A stretch of DNA of 64,000 bases from Comamonas testosteroni. Lineage in GTDB: Bacteria; Pseudomonadota; Gammaproteobacteria; Burkholderiales; Burkholderiaceae_C. Shown here one piece after another: positions 15,533 to 24,684 of the stretch (position 1 is its first letter; the number at the start of each line of letters is the position of its first letter). The stretch is taken from the NCBI RefSeq assembly GCF_000761245.1, contig NZ_AWOR01000042.1:110935-174934 (forward strand). The letters run 5' to 3'. Under the pieces are notes generated by a model. The model ran no database searches. It was not told the DNA's origin and saw only the letters and a list, made by a program, of their open reading frames with translations. The position numbers and the translations under genes were made by a program.

Positions 15533-16312
15533 ATGCGCAGACTTCGCCATCTCACCAACCGGCATCGCACGCCGTCCACCAATATCGCCCTGGGTCTGCT
15601 GCTGGCCTTTAATGCTGGCGCGGTCAACGCAGGTGGCTTTCTTGTGCTGCGGATGTATACCTCGCACATGACGGGCTTCGCCTCTCAACTGGCTGATGGC
15701 CTGGTGCTTGAGAACGCCAAGCTGCTGCTGAATGCGCTTGGTGCCATCATCGCCTTTACAACTGGCGCGGCCGTGTGCGCGTTGCTGGTGAATTGGGGAC
15801 GCAAACGTCACCTGTACAGCGTCTATGCCCTGCCGCTGATGCTGGAGGCCGTCATGCTGATTGCCTTCGGCCTGATGGGCACAGTCACCTTGACCTGGAA
15901 CACACCCTTCGCAGTGCCGCTGACCGTGCTGCTGCTGTCCTTCATGATGGGTTTGCAGAATGCCGTGGGCTCCAAGACGTCCGGCGGCAGCACTCGCACC
16001 ACGCACATGACCGGCAATTTCACGGATCTGGGCATGGAACTGGGCAAGATGTTTTTCTGGAAGCGCCATGCCAACGCCGGCCTGCAACTATCGCCCCTGG
16101 TTCGGCATGACTGGCGCCGTATGAAGGTGTCCGCAGGGCTGATTTTGATGTTTGTACTGGGCGGCATTACCGGTGCACTGGGCTTCAAGCATCTCGGCTT
16201 CATCTGCGTGGTTCCGCTGGCCGCGCTTTTGCTTGTACTGTCCGTGCCTCCATTTATGCGCGACGCAGCGCAGTCCGCCGAGCGGCCATCACTCTTTGGC
16301 AAGAAGAGCTGA
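15533..16312 (+). CDS. DUF1275 (YoaK-family) membrane protein
   Basis: Integral inner-membrane protein of the DUF1275 family with about six helices. It has LAFNAGAVNAGGFLVLRMYT and the diagnostic SHMTGF, then GLQNAVGSKTSGGSTRTTHM and TGNFTDLG, a repeat of the same TGN/TG motif in the second half. In-frame ATGs also occur at 15455, 15491 and 15506. I chose 15533 because GGAA lies upstream and homology seems to begin there, but this is uncertain. The function of the family is not established. It sits between two diguanylate cyclase genes and ends 14 bp from the convergent one. Confidence 0.85.
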   Translation: MRRLRHLTNRHRTPSTNIALGLLLAFNAGAVNAGGFLVLRMYTSHMTGFASQLADGLVLENAKLLLNALGAIIAFTTGAAVCALLVNWGRKRHLYSVYALPLMLEAVMLIAFGLMGTVTLTWNTPFAVPLTVLLLSFMMGLQNAVGSKTSGGSTRTTHMTGNFTDLGMELGKMFFWKRHANAGLQLSPLVRHDWRRMKVSAGLILMFVLGGITGALGFKHLGFICVVPLAALLLVLSVPPFMRDAAQSAERPSLFGKKS

Positions 16313-16326
16313 GTGCATCCTGCATC

Positions 16327-17493
16327 TCACGCCGCTGCCGCGACGTCACCTGGTCCATGCACGACGACCTGATCGCGCCCGAGCTCCTTGGCCTTGTAGA
16401 GTTGCTGGTCAGCCCGCATCACGGCTTCGCGCAGATCACTGCCGAATGGGTTGACCACGATACCCATGCTCAAGGTCACACGCTGGCCATCGGGCAATGG
16501 CGCAATGATCTCGACCGCTCCTGCACGAATACGCTGCGCCACACGTTGTGCAGTCTCAATGTCGGCATGGGTCAACAGCAACACAAATTCTTCGCCTCCA
16601 AAGCGAGCCACCAGGTCGCTACCACGGACACTTGCCTGTACGACTTCCGCGACGGCCTTGAGTACTCCGTCGCCATACTCGTGCCCCCAGCTGTCGTTGA
16701 CCCGCTTGAAGTGATCCAGATCCGCCGCCACGATGGAGATCGGCTGCGCTTTTCGATCTCTGGCCAGCAGGTCCGCTAACTCCCAGAAGCCACGACGATT
16801 CAACACGCCAGTCAGCATGTCGTGATTGCGCTCGTCTCTGAGTGTGGCCATTGCATCCCTCATCGAAACGATGAGCATGAGGCCCGAGAACGCCAGGCTG
16901 AACAACAGCGATCCCAGCATGGTGACCAACCAGTAAATGGAGCTGAGCATGTCCTGGAGCTCAGTGAATCCAAGAAACAGCACCATGATGGGCCTTAGCA
17001 CTGTGTAGATCGCAAAGGCCCCGTAGGACCGGTAAAGCAGCTTCTCCAGCCCGTCACGTCTGACTCTTTTTAGCGCGATGGCCGGAAACGGTATGAAGTG
17101 AATGATGCCAAGCCCGGTGTTCAGCCAGAGCACGCGCGCTGCAATGTTGTCCTGCACGATGCTGTACTCGTAAAGAGCAGCAACCACGATGATCGATACC
17201 AGGGCCGAGACCTTGGGATATGAGGAGACGGAAAATTTCTGAGCGACGCCCCAGGTACAGAGCCAGGCACCAAGCAGATAGATGGGCCCGGTGTAAATAG
17301 CCCACCGAACCAGTTGCCCGTGAGGTGTCAAGCATTGCCAACCCAAGGCAAGCCCCGTAAGTGTCAACCCACAAGCCGTCGAGAGCAAAAACACGGAGCG
17401 GCGCTGTCCAAGCCAGCAAAAAGCCATGAGTGCGCCCAATGCCGTTATGCATACCGGCGCGACCAACAAGTACAGCTGCAAATTGCTAGGCAT
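16327..17493 (-). CDS. membrane-bound diguanylate cyclase (second)
   Basis: 388 residues with the same plan as the cyclase at 14165: six or seven N-terminal helices, then a GGDEF domain. The active-site motif is GGEEF at residue 299, with the RGSD inhibitory site five residues before it, and DLDHFKRVNDSWGHEYGDG. The two enzymes share the ...SDLVARFGGEEF block and a similar membrane domain, so they are probably ancient paralogues. Convergent with the DUF1275 gene. Both should be active and feedback-inhibited; the input signals are unknown. Confidence 0.92.
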   Translation of the reverse strand: MPSNLQLYLLVAPVCITALGALMAFCWLGQRRSVFLLSTACGLTLTGLALGWQCLTPHGQLVRWAIYTGPIYLLGAWLCTWGVAQKFSVSSYPKVSALVSIIVVAALYEYSIVQDNIAARVLWLNTGLGIIHFIPFPAIALKRVRRDGLEKLLYRSYGAFAIYTVLRPIMVLFLGFTELQDMLSSIYWLVTMLGSLLFSLAFSGLMLIVSMRDAMATLRDERNHDMLTGVLNRRGFWELADLLARDRKAQPISIVAADLDHFKRVNDSWGHEYGDGVLKAVAEVVQASVRGSDLVARFGGEEFVLLLTHADIETAQRVAQRIRAGAVEIIAPLPDGQRVTLSMGIVVNPFGSDLREAVMRADQQLYKAKELGRDQVVVHGPGDVAAAA

Positions 17494-18144
17494 GAATTGG
17501 CGGATCAGGAAAGCTCATTCACGCGGCAACGCAATTGTGGTGACCCATGCTCTGAGACTCAGAAGGTGGAGTCCATTTGCTAAGTGGACTGATAAACGCC
17601 TGAATGTTAACAATTGCGCCGAGAACCCTGCAAATCTCCTCCGAAACACAATGGTTTCCCTGGTTCGTCACGAGTCCGTCAAGAAGCAGCAACTCGCGGC
17701 CGCCCTCGCCCATAGCACTCGCCCCCGGCCCCGTCTTTGAGCGGGCTTTTTTATGACTGAATCAAAGATGCATCTCCCTGGCAATACCTCCCAGAATCAT
17801 CGCCAAAGAAGTCGCGGCTCAACTGATGGATCTGCTCTGAAAGACCTTTGAGCGCCTTGAACGGCAAAGCAGACAACCTGCCCCAGCCTCGGCAAATCAG
17901 CGCGGGGCGCTGGCTGACTAGCGCTCCTGACGCATGGGTGAGCAGGCACCCGTTGTCTCGATTGCAGTTGCCGGAACACACCGGCGCCCAAAAAGCCTCT
18001 GCGCACTCACACAGCAGCAGCTTGATCAACGGCCTCGAGCCGCAGTGCCAGATGGCTGCAACCATTGCTGTTTCTCGGCGTCGTATTTGTGGCAATTGCA
18101 GATGCCATCCGCACCGGGAGTCACATGGCCCGGAATGGCGTCCC
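17494..18144. other. intergenic region, possibly decayed mobile DNA
   Basis: No intact gene. Minus-strand frames here (17751-18173, 17797-18006) follow directly downstream of the integrase remnant and may be further decayed parts of the same element, but I recognise nothing in them. A weak hairpin with TTTTTT at about 17730-17752 may be a terminator. Confidence 0.4.
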
Positions 18145-18402
18145 TCACATCCGCTGGAGGGGTTTGGATACATCAGTAAAACAGGTACTCGGCCAAGTCC
18201 CGAACATGACCTGTCGCCTACGCCCGTCTACCAGGGACTTATACCTATAAACCCAGTTTTTAGCTGACGCAACAGCCTGCAGTCGCGCCCCAGGACAACC
18301 TTGGATCACAATAGCATTCCCATCGGACAGAGCTTTTGCGGCATGGGCATCAAGATACATGCAAATTCCCTGGGCCAGCGTAGCTTTCAAAACCTGCGCC
18401 AA
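18145..18402 (-). pseudogene. truncated tyrosine-recombinase (phage integrase) N-terminal fragment
   Basis: 85 codons resembling the arm-binding (DUF4102) domain of P4-type integrases. The core is ASAKNWVYRYKSLVDGRRRQ followed by VMFGTWP, which fits the family pattern 'GaKtWvyRYr..dGrrRqv.LGtwP'. After GTWP the similarity stops (STCFTDVSKPLQRM) and the frame ends, so the catalytic domain with its Arg-His-Arg-Tyr residues is missing. This is best read as the relic of an integrative element. No attachment site or tRNA gene is visible nearby. Confidence 0.55.
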
Positions 18403-18547
18403 ACCTACGCTAAGCTCTGGAGTGTGTAGGGTGCGCGTAGGGAATCTGGTGGCGTCGATTTGGCGTAAGTTTTCACAGAAGCAATCCTAAGCCTTTGATC
18501 GCATTGAATTTCATTCAATAAACTCAGCCACTTATTTAAGGATTCCA

Positions 18548-19570
18548 GTGGTGAACATCGTTATCCTGGACGATTACCAAGACGCGGTTCGCAAGCTCGA
18601 TTGCGCCAAGCTGCTCGACGCCTTCAACGCAAAGGTCTATACCAACACCATCAAGGGCGTGGGTCAGCTCTCGGTTCGACTGCGCGACGCGGATGTCATC
18701 GTCCTGATTCGCGAACGCACCCAGATCTCGCGCCAGCTGCTCGATAAACTGCCCCGGCTCAAGCTGATTGCCCAGACGGGCAAGGCTGGCGCCCATATCG
18801 ATGTGCAGGCCTGCACCGAGCGTGGTGTGGCGGTTGCAGAGGGCGTGGGCTCTCCCATTGCTCCGGCGGAGCTGACCTGGTCGCTGATCATGTCGGCCAT
18901 GCGCCGTCTGCCGCAGTACATCTCCAATCTCAAACATGGTGCATGGCAGCAGTCCGGACTCAAGGCGGCCTCCATGCCGCCCAACTTCGGACTGGGCAGC
19001 GTGCTGCGCGGACGCATTCTGGGTATCTGGGGCTACGGCCGCATCGGGCAACTGGTGGCTGGCTATGGCAAGGCCTTTGGCATGCAGGTCTGTGTTTGGG
19101 GCAGCGAAGCCTCGCGTCACAAGGCCGAGGCCGATGGATATCTGAGTGCCCCGTCCAAAGAAGCTTTTTTTGAACAATGCGATGTGCTGTCGCTGCATCT
19201 GCGTCTGCACGACGCGACGCGCGGCATTGTGACGGCACAGGAGCTGGCACGCATGAAACCGACGGCCTTGTTCGTCAATACCTCGCGCGCCGAACTGGTG
19301 GAGCCCGAAGCACTGCTGTGTGCCCTGAACCGCGGCCGCCCGGGACTGGCCGCGATCGATGTATTCGAGAGCGAGCCGATCTTGCAAGGCCATGCCCTGC
19401 TCCGTCTGGAGAACTGCATCTGCACGCCCCATATCGGCTACGTGGAGCAAGACAGCTATGAGCTGTATTTCCGTGCTGCATTTGAGAACGTGGTGAACTT
19501 TGCCGACGGCCAGCCCAGCAACATCCTGAATCCCGAAGTTTTCAGCGGCCCACTGCGTTTGAACCGCTAA
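18548..19570 (+). CDS. D-2-hydroxyacid dehydrogenase family protein
   Basis: NAD(P)-dependent D-isomer-specific 2-hydroxyacid dehydrogenase, 340 residues, starting at GTG with AAGGA upstream. The nucleotide-binding fold shows GIWGYGRIGQLVAGYG at about residue 155. LARMKPTALFVNTSRAELVE is the family signature. The catalytic Glu is in DVFESEPI and the catalytic His in CTPHIGY. It resembles PGDH-like members that lack the ACT domain. The substrate is not determined. The stop codon lies inside a 7-bp tandem repeat. Probably monocistronic, convergent with the pepA operon. Confidence 0.9.
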   Translation: MVNIVILDDYQDAVRKLDCAKLLDAFNAKVYTNTIKGVGQLSVRLRDADVIVLIRERTQISRQLLDKLPRLKLIAQTGKAGAHIDVQACTERGVAVAEGVGSPIAPAELTWSLIMSAMRRLPQYISNLKHGAWQQSGLKAASMPPNFGLGSVLRGRILGIWGYGRIGQLVAGYGKAFGMQVCVWGSEASRHKAEADGYLSAPSKEAFFEQCDVLSLHLRLHDATRGIVTAQELARMKPTALFVNTSRAELVEPEALLCALNRGRPGLAAIDVFESEPILQGHALLRLENCICTPHIGYVEQDSYELYFRAAFENVVNFADGQPSNILNPEVFSGPLRLNR

Positions 19571-19588
19571 CCGCTAACCGCTAACCGC
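19562..19588. repeat. 7-bp tandem repeat across a stop codon
   Basis: AACCGCT is repeated three times, then AACCGC. The dehydrogenase stop TAA (19568-19570) is formed by the first repeat junction. Gain or loss of a unit after the stop would not alter the protein. Confidence 0.85.
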
Positions 19589-19601
19589 CATAGCTCGGCG
19601 A

Positions 19602-20402
19602 CTACTGCCGGGCTTGCAGCGCCAGCTCGGCCTCCACGGCCTCGTAGACCGATTGACGCACCACGGTCTCCACCTCTTCACGCAGGCGAAGCACCATGGA
19701 TCGGGTCTGCGCTTCCACAACCTGAGCTATTGCTTCCTTGAGCTTGTGCTCCAGCACAAGGTCCACTCGTTGCATGAGCCGGTGGACCAGATATTCTTCG
19801 GCAGCCACCGCCCCATACGCATCCAGTGCTTGGGGCAGATCGGCCTCCTCCAAGGCTGGGGGCGATTCAATCGCCGGATCCACATCCACGAGCTGTGCAA
19901 CCGGCGCGCTGGCATCCTCATGGAGCTCTTCATGCCAAGGCAGAGCTTCTGCATCCACAGGCTCTGCGGGGTCCGGTGTGGATGGCTGAGCCATCCGGTC
20001 GACAGACGGCAAGGCTTGCACGAACTCGGCAGTTGTCATCTCATGCCCAGTCTGCTCGACGGATACGGCCCCGATCGCCTCCGCAGCGATGCCCTCCGCG
20101 AATGGCTGCTGCGGCGGCAAAGACTCCGGCAAAGGTGGCAACTGATGCGGAATGGTGGCAGGCCTGTTTCGAACGTAGAGTCCATCGGCCAGCCAGGGCG
20201 TGTGAAATGACGCTCGAGGCACAGGGGCCGTGCTCTCTTGCCCAGTCTGCGAATCGAGCACCTGCGCCGCATAGCCCAGAGCCTCTTGAGGCTCTGCAGT
20301 GTGGCCACTGTGTGCGGCTTCTTCAGGCGACCCTGGCTCGTGCTGAACTACCTCGGTCAAGGTAGGGACGAAGCGTGGCGGAACTTTGGATGAGGAGTTC
20401 AT
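19602..20402 (-). CDS. acidic, mostly disordered protein downstream of holC
   Basis: 266 residues. The first 190 are rich in Pro, Glu, Ala and Gln with no hydrophobic core and are probably disordered. The last 70 (EEYLVHRLMQRVDLVLEHKL ... LRLREEVETVVRQSVYEAVE) form one long amphipathic helix, likely a coiled coil. No catalytic motif. The start lies 3 bp after the holC stop, so it is almost certainly in the pepA-holC operon. Its role is unknown; a scaffold or adaptor for replication or envelope proteins would fit, but that is guesswork. Confidence 0.75.
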   Translation of the reverse strand: MNSSSKVPPRFVPTLTEVVQHEPGSPEEAAHSGHTAEPQEALGYAAQVLDSQTGQESTAPVPRASFHTPWLADGLYVRNRPATIPHQLPPLPESLPPQQPFAEGIAAEAIGAVSVEQTGHEMTTAEFVQALPSVDRMAQPSTPDPAEPVDAEALPWHEELHEDASAPVAQLVDVDPAIESPPALEEADLPQALDAYGAVAAEEYLVHRLMQRVDLVLEHKLKEAIAQVVEAQTRSMVLRLREEVETVVRQSVYEAVEAELALQARQ

Positions 20403-20405
20403 GAC

Positions 20406-20837
20406 CTAGCCCTTGAGATTCAGATCGTGCCGGACAATGGAAAAACCACGCGCTGCATAGTCGCGCCAGCGGGCACGCGCATCCTGGCGATCCATCTCAT
20501 CGCCGGAAGAAACGATTTCCACCACACGCTCGAAGCGCTCAAACCCCGAGGGCACCTGCGGCGTGAGATTGACCAGCACATCGTAATGAGGCAAGTCCTG
20601 CAGGTGTTCGGCCAGGATGACGGGAGAAGCAGCAAGCATCTGTGCTCCATCCGACTCGCAAGCATGCGCAAGAAAATCCGTGGCCGACATGCTCCACAAA
20701 CGGGGCGAAAGCCGGCTCAGCGCAGCTCCATCTCCCAGAACCACGATGCGCGCACCATGACGCAGAGCCTTGCGTGCGAATCGGCACACATAGCCCAGCT
20801 TGTCTGGCGCATTGAAATGAAAGGCAATTTCTGTCAC
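20406..20837 (-). CDS. holC: DNA polymerase III chi subunit
   Basis: 143 residues. Chi links the clamp loader to single-strand binding protein at the replication fork. It starts MTEIAFHFNAPDKLGYVCRF, the standard chi opening, with RKALRHGARIVVLGD and the acidic VLVNLTPQVPSGFERFERVV region. It lies 52 bp after pepA on the same strand. The pepA-holC order is conserved widely in proteobacteria, which supports the call. Confidence 0.92.
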   Translation of the reverse strand: MTEIAFHFNAPDKLGYVCRFARKALRHGARIVVLGDGAALSRLSPRLWSMSATDFLAHACESDGAQMLAASPVILAEHLQDLPHYDVLVNLTPQVPSGFERFERVVEIVSSGDEMDRQDARARWRDYAARGFSIVRHDLNLKG

Positions 20838-20889
20838 AACTCTTGGCGGCAGAGGCGGTCTGAAACCAGGCCGCCTCTGCCGACTTTTC

Positions 20890-22449
20890 TTATGCTGAAG
20901 CCTTGGCAGTCACACGCGAGCGGCGCGAAGCCGCAGGCTTGGCAGCACTCTTGCGAGCCACCGGAGCCCTGGCTGCAGTCGCTGGCGCAGCGGCAACCCG
21001 GCCTTCCTGACCCAGCAGATATTGCACCAGCAGGCCTACGGGGCGCCCCGTAGCGCCCTTGGCAGCACCGCTCTTCCAGGCAGTACCGGCGATATCCAGA
21101 TGCGCCCAGGGAATATCGCCCACAAATTTCTGCAGGAACTTGGCGGCCGTCACCGCACCTGCGGCGCGCCCTGCCACGTTGCCCATGTCCGCAAAATTGC
21201 TCTTGAGGCCATCGGCGTACTCGTCGTCCAGAGGCATGCGCCAGCAAGGATCAAGCGCCATATCGCCAGCGGTCTGCAACGCGGCTGCCAGCTCGTCGCT
21301 GGTCGAGAACAGGCCGCTGCGCAAACCGCCCAGAGCTATCACGCAAGCGCCAGTCAGCGTGGCCATATCGACCAGCGCAGAGGGCTTGAAGCGCGCTGCG
21401 TAATGCAGCACATCGCACAGCACCAGCCGGCCTTCTGCGTCCGTGTTGAGGATCTCGATGGTCTGGCCGCTCATGCTGGTCACCACATCGCCGGGCTTGA
21501 CGGCTGCACCGTCGGGCATGTTCTCGCATGCGGGGATCAGGCCTACGACGTTGATGGCCGGCTGCAGCTTGGCCAGCGCCTGGAACACGCCCAGCACGCT
21601 GGCAGCACCGCCCATGTCGAACTTCATCTCGTCCATCTCTGCTGCAGGCTTGAGCGATATGCCGCCGGTGTCAAAAGTAATGCCCTTGCCCACCAGCACG
21701 ATGGGGGCCACGCTCTTGGCCGCACCGTTGTAGTGCAGCTCGATAAAGCGCAGGGGTTCGCGCGAGCCCTGGGCCACCGCCATGAAAGCGCCCATGCCCA
21801 GCTTGGCCACATCGGCAGGGCCGTGAATCTTGCAGCTCATGCGTGCTGCCTTGGCAATGCTCTTGGCAGCATTGGCCAGCAAGGTGGGCGTTGCATGGTT
21901 GGCCGGGCGGTTGGCCCATTCGCGGGCCATGGCCACGCCCTCCTGCTGCGCCACTGCGGTATTGAAAGCAGCGGTAACAGCAGCCGTCTTGGACGATACG
22001 CCCAGCACGAGCTTGGTCAGCGCAATGGGCTTGGCCTGGGATTTGGTGTGGGTATAGAGGTAGGTCGCATCGGCCACTGCCTGCACGGCAGCCGCTACAG
22101 CCTGGACATCGGCATCAAAGGCAAAGCTCACAACAGCCTTGGCAATGCCTTCGGTCTTGAGCACCACGCCACAGCCGGCCAAGGAGTTGCGCACGTCCTT
22201 GGGAGTACCCGCTCCCACGCCCAACAGCACCACACGGCGTGCGGCAATGGCGGGCACTTGGTACAAAGGCAATTGCTTGCCGCAAGACAGTGCAAAATCA
22301 CCCTGCTTCACCGCATGAGCCACCATGGCTCCGATGGCGTCGCTGCCGAATGTGCCCGATGCAGCCTGTTCAGAAACCAGCACCAACAGCAGATCACATT
22401 TTTCACGCGCTGCGGCGGCAGCGGTCAGAGCCTTCAGTTCAAAGTTCAT
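20890..22449 (-). CDS. pepA: leucyl aminopeptidase (M17)
   Basis: Cytosolic two-metal aminopeptidase that removes N-terminal residues from peptides; PepA also acts as a DNA-binding protein in some bacteria. 519 residues from the ATG at 22449 (MNFELKALTAAAAAREKCDL), preferred over 22488 because homology starts there and AAGGAAAA precedes it. Active-site motifs are VGKGITFDTGGISLKP and the M17 signature NTDAEGRL. After the normal C-terminus a 35-residue Ala/Arg/Lys tail (ARAPVARKSAAKPAASRR) is added, which is unusual. First gene of an operon with holC; divergent from lptF by only 23 bp. Confidence 0.95.
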   Translation of the reverse strand: MNFELKALTAAAAAREKCDLLLVLVSEQAASGTFGSDAIGAMVAHAVKQGDFALSCGKQLPLYQVPAIAARRVVLLGVGAGTPKDVRNSLAGCGVVLKTEGIAKAVVSFAFDADVQAVAAAVQAVADATYLYTHTKSQAKPIALTKLVLGVSSKTAAVTAAFNTAVAQQEGVAMAREWANRPANHATPTLLANAAKSIAKAARMSCKIHGPADVAKLGMGAFMAVAQGSREPLRFIELHYNGAAKSVAPIVLVGKGITFDTGGISLKPAAEMDEMKFDMGGAASVLGVFQALAKLQPAINVVGLIPACENMPDGAAVKPGDVVTSMSGQTIEILNTDAEGRLVLCDVLHYAARFKPSALVDMATLTGACVIALGGLRSGLFSTSDELAAALQTAGDMALDPCWRMPLDDEYADGLKSNFADMGNVAGRAAGAVTAAKFLQKFVGDIPWAHLDIAGTAWKSGAAKGATGRPVGLLVQYLLGQEGRVAAAPATAARAPVARKSAAKPAASRRSRVTAKASA

Positions 22450-22472
22450 AATCGGTGTTTTCCTTTTAGCCA

Positions 22473-23582
22473 ATGTTATTCGATTCATCCATACGCAAAG
22501 AGCTGGCCCGCAGCTTTGGTGCGACGGCCGTGGTTCTGATCACTGTGGTGATGACCATGATGCTGATCCGCACCCTGGGTCAGGCTTACAAGGGCAGTGT
22601 CAGCCCTTCCGACGTGATGCTGGTCATGGGTTTCACCGTGCTCGGGCAACTCCCGACCATTCTGGGCCTGAGTCTGTTTGTCGCCATTGTGGGATCTCTT
22701 TCCCGCATGTACCGCGACAGCGAGATGGTCATCTGGTTTGCCGCCGGCCAGGGTCTGGCCAGCCTGCTCAAGCCTTTGCTGCGCTTTGCCTGGCCGGTGA
22801 TTCTCATCACGGCAGTCCTGGCTCTGGGCGTGCTGCCCTGGTCCTATCAGCAAATCGAGCAGATCAAGACCCAGTTCCAGCAGCGCAGCGACTTGGATCG
22901 CATTGCCCCCGGCGAGTTCCAGGAATCGGCGGGCGGCACACGCGTGTTCTTCGTCGACAAGGATTCCCCTTCGGACATGGCTGCCAGCAACGTCTTCGTG
23001 GTCTCGCGTGACCCGGGCAAGGAATCCGTGACCTCGGCCAAGGGCGCGCATCTGGCCGTCATCAAGGGCCAGCGCATGGTGATTCTGGAGGACGGCCAGC
23101 GCATGGAGACACGCAGCGACGACGGCTCGGTGCGCATCACCGAGTTCAAGGAATACGGTGTGCAGGTCGACAACGACAACCCCGTCGCCATCGAGGAGAT
23201 GGCGGCGCGCAGCATGCCCACCAAGGACTTGATCGGCATGGATGAGCCGATTGCCCGCTCCGTGCTGGCATGGCGTCTGGGCCTGCCCTTTGCCGCGCTG
23301 AATTTTGTCATTCTGGGCCTGGCCATCTCCAGCGTGAACCCGCGCGCGGGCAATAGCAGCAGCCTGATGATCGCCCTCTTCGCCTTTATCGTTTACTACA
23401 ACCTCATGACCCTGGGCGAGAGCTGGGTCAGCGCCAACAAGATAGGCATGTGGGGCATTCTGGGCCTGCTGCATGGCAGCATCCTCACGCTCAGCGTGCT
23501 GGTACTGCTGGCGCGCCACTTCCGCTGGTCGCTGCGCGATCTGCTGCAGCGCTCGGGCAAGCGTCAGGAGAGCGCACGATGA
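22473..23582 (+). CDS. lptF: LPS export ABC transporter permease LptF
   Basis: One of the two inner-membrane permeases that, with LptB ATPase, extract lipopolysaccharide from the inner membrane and push it onto the LptC-LptA bridge. 369 residues: three N-terminal helices, a periplasmic jellyroll-like domain (about 130-270) and three C-terminal helices. The opening MLFDSSIRKELARSFGATAV is typical of betaproteobacterial LptF. No clear ribosome binding site precedes the ATG. The stop overlaps the lptG start (ATGA), so translation is coupled. Confidence 0.95.
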   Translation: MLFDSSIRKELARSFGATAVVLITVVMTMMLIRTLGQAYKGSVSPSDVMLVMGFTVLGQLPTILGLSLFVAIVGSLSRMYRDSEMVIWFAAGQGLASLLKPLLRFAWPVILITAVLALGVLPWSYQQIEQIKTQFQQRSDLDRIAPGEFQESAGGTRVFFVDKDSPSDMAASNVFVVSRDPGKESVTSAKGAHLAVIKGQRMVILEDGQRMETRSDDGSVRITEFKEYGVQVDNDNPVAIEEMAARSMPTKDLIGMDEPIARSVLAWRLGLPFAALNFVILGLAISSVNPRAGNSSSLMIALFAFIVYYNLMTLGESWVSANKIGMWGILGLLHGSILTLSVLVLLARHFRWSLRDLLQRSGKRQESAR

Positions 23583-24682
23583 AAGTTCTGCGCAACCTGA
23601 TCTATCGCGAGGTCATACAGGCCGTCCTGTATGTCTCGCTGGCCTTCCTGGCGCTGTTCTTCTTCTTCGACCTGGTCGATGAAATGCGCTGGGTGGGCAG
23701 TGGCAATGCCGGCTACACCGCCACGCGCGCGCTGCTGTTCGTGACTCTGTCCATTCCGGGCCACCTCTACGAGCTGATGCCGATTGCCGTGCTGATCGGC
23801 GCCATCTTCGTGATGGCCAAGTTCGCCCAGAGCTCGGAGTTCACCATCATGCGCACCAGCGGCATGGGCCCCTGGCTGGCATTGCGCACGCTGCTGATTC
23901 TGGGCATGAGCTTTGTGCTGCTCACCGTGCTGGTGGGTGACTACATTGCCCCTGCTGCCGACAACTTCAGCCAGAAACTGCGCGTGATCAGCAAGGGCCA
24001 GATCTCCCGGGGCGCCACCGGCGCCTGGCTCAAGGAAAAGCAGGGCGATCACTCTGTGGCCATCAATGTCGGGGCCGTCAAGAGCCCTGGCGATTTCGTC
24101 AATGTGCGCATCTTCGAATTCGACAGCAAGGGCCGCATCGCTGCGCAGATCAACGCTCAATCAGCCCAGGTCGATGAAGACGAGGAACAGTGGACGTTGC
24201 ATGGTGTGCAAGGCAGCAAGGTCGCTCAGGAAGGCGATGTCACCAAGCTCAGCCCAATCAGCGAAGCCAGCATGAACTGGCCCACCAAGGTCACTGCGGC
24301 CATGGTCTCGGGCGCGCTGCTCAAGCCCGATCGCATGACCACGATTGCACTGTTCCAGTTCATACGCCATCTGCAGGACAACGGCCAGGCGGCGCAGAAG
24401 TATGAAATCGAGTTCTGGCGCAAGGTCTTCTACCCGCTGAGCTGCCTGGTGATGGTGGTGCTCGCCCTGCCTTTTGCCTATCTGCATTTCCGCTCGGGCG
24501 GCATCACTGCCTATGTGTTTGGCGGGGTGATGGCAGGCATCAGCTTTTTCCTGCTCAACAACGTGTTCGGCTATATCGGCACCCTGCAATCCTGGTGGCC
24601 CTGGCTGGCCGCCGCGGCGCCGGGCCTGCTCTATACCGCGCTATCGCTCTCGGCCTTTGCCTGGCTGGTACTGAGGCGCTAG
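23579..24682 (+). CDS. lptG: LPS export ABC transporter permease LptG
   Basis: Partner permease of LptF, 367 residues with the same topology of 3 + 3 helices around a periplasmic domain. It starts MKVLRNLIYREVIQAVLYVS. The conserved EFWRKVFYPLSCLVMVVLAL near residue 280 is the coupling-helix region that contacts LptB. The start overlaps the lptF stop by four bases. The longer in-frame opening at 23450 lies inside lptF and is not real. The ATPase and LptC genes are not in the window. Confidence 0.95.
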   Translation: MKVLRNLIYREVIQAVLYVSLAFLALFFFFDLVDEMRWVGSGNAGYTATRALLFVTLSIPGHLYELMPIAVLIGAIFVMAKFAQSSEFTIMRTSGMGPWLALRTLLILGMSFVLLTVLVGDYIAPAADNFSQKLRVISKGQISRGATGAWLKEKQGDHSVAINVGAVKSPGDFVNVRIFEFDSKGRIAAQINAQSAQVDEDEEQWTLHGVQGSKVAQEGDVTKLSPISEASMNWPTKVTAAMVSGALLKPDRMTTIALFQFIRHLQDNGQAAQKYEIEFWRKVFYPLSCLVMVVLALPFAYLHFRSGGITAYVFGGVMAGISFFLLNNVFGYIGTLQSWWPWLAAAAPGLLYTALSLSAFAWLVLRR

Positions 24683-24684
24683 CC

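Noticed and set aside
21022..22539. 505-codon plus-strand frame opposite pepA
   Set aside because: Antisense shadow of the aminopeptidase; it would also overlap the lptF start.
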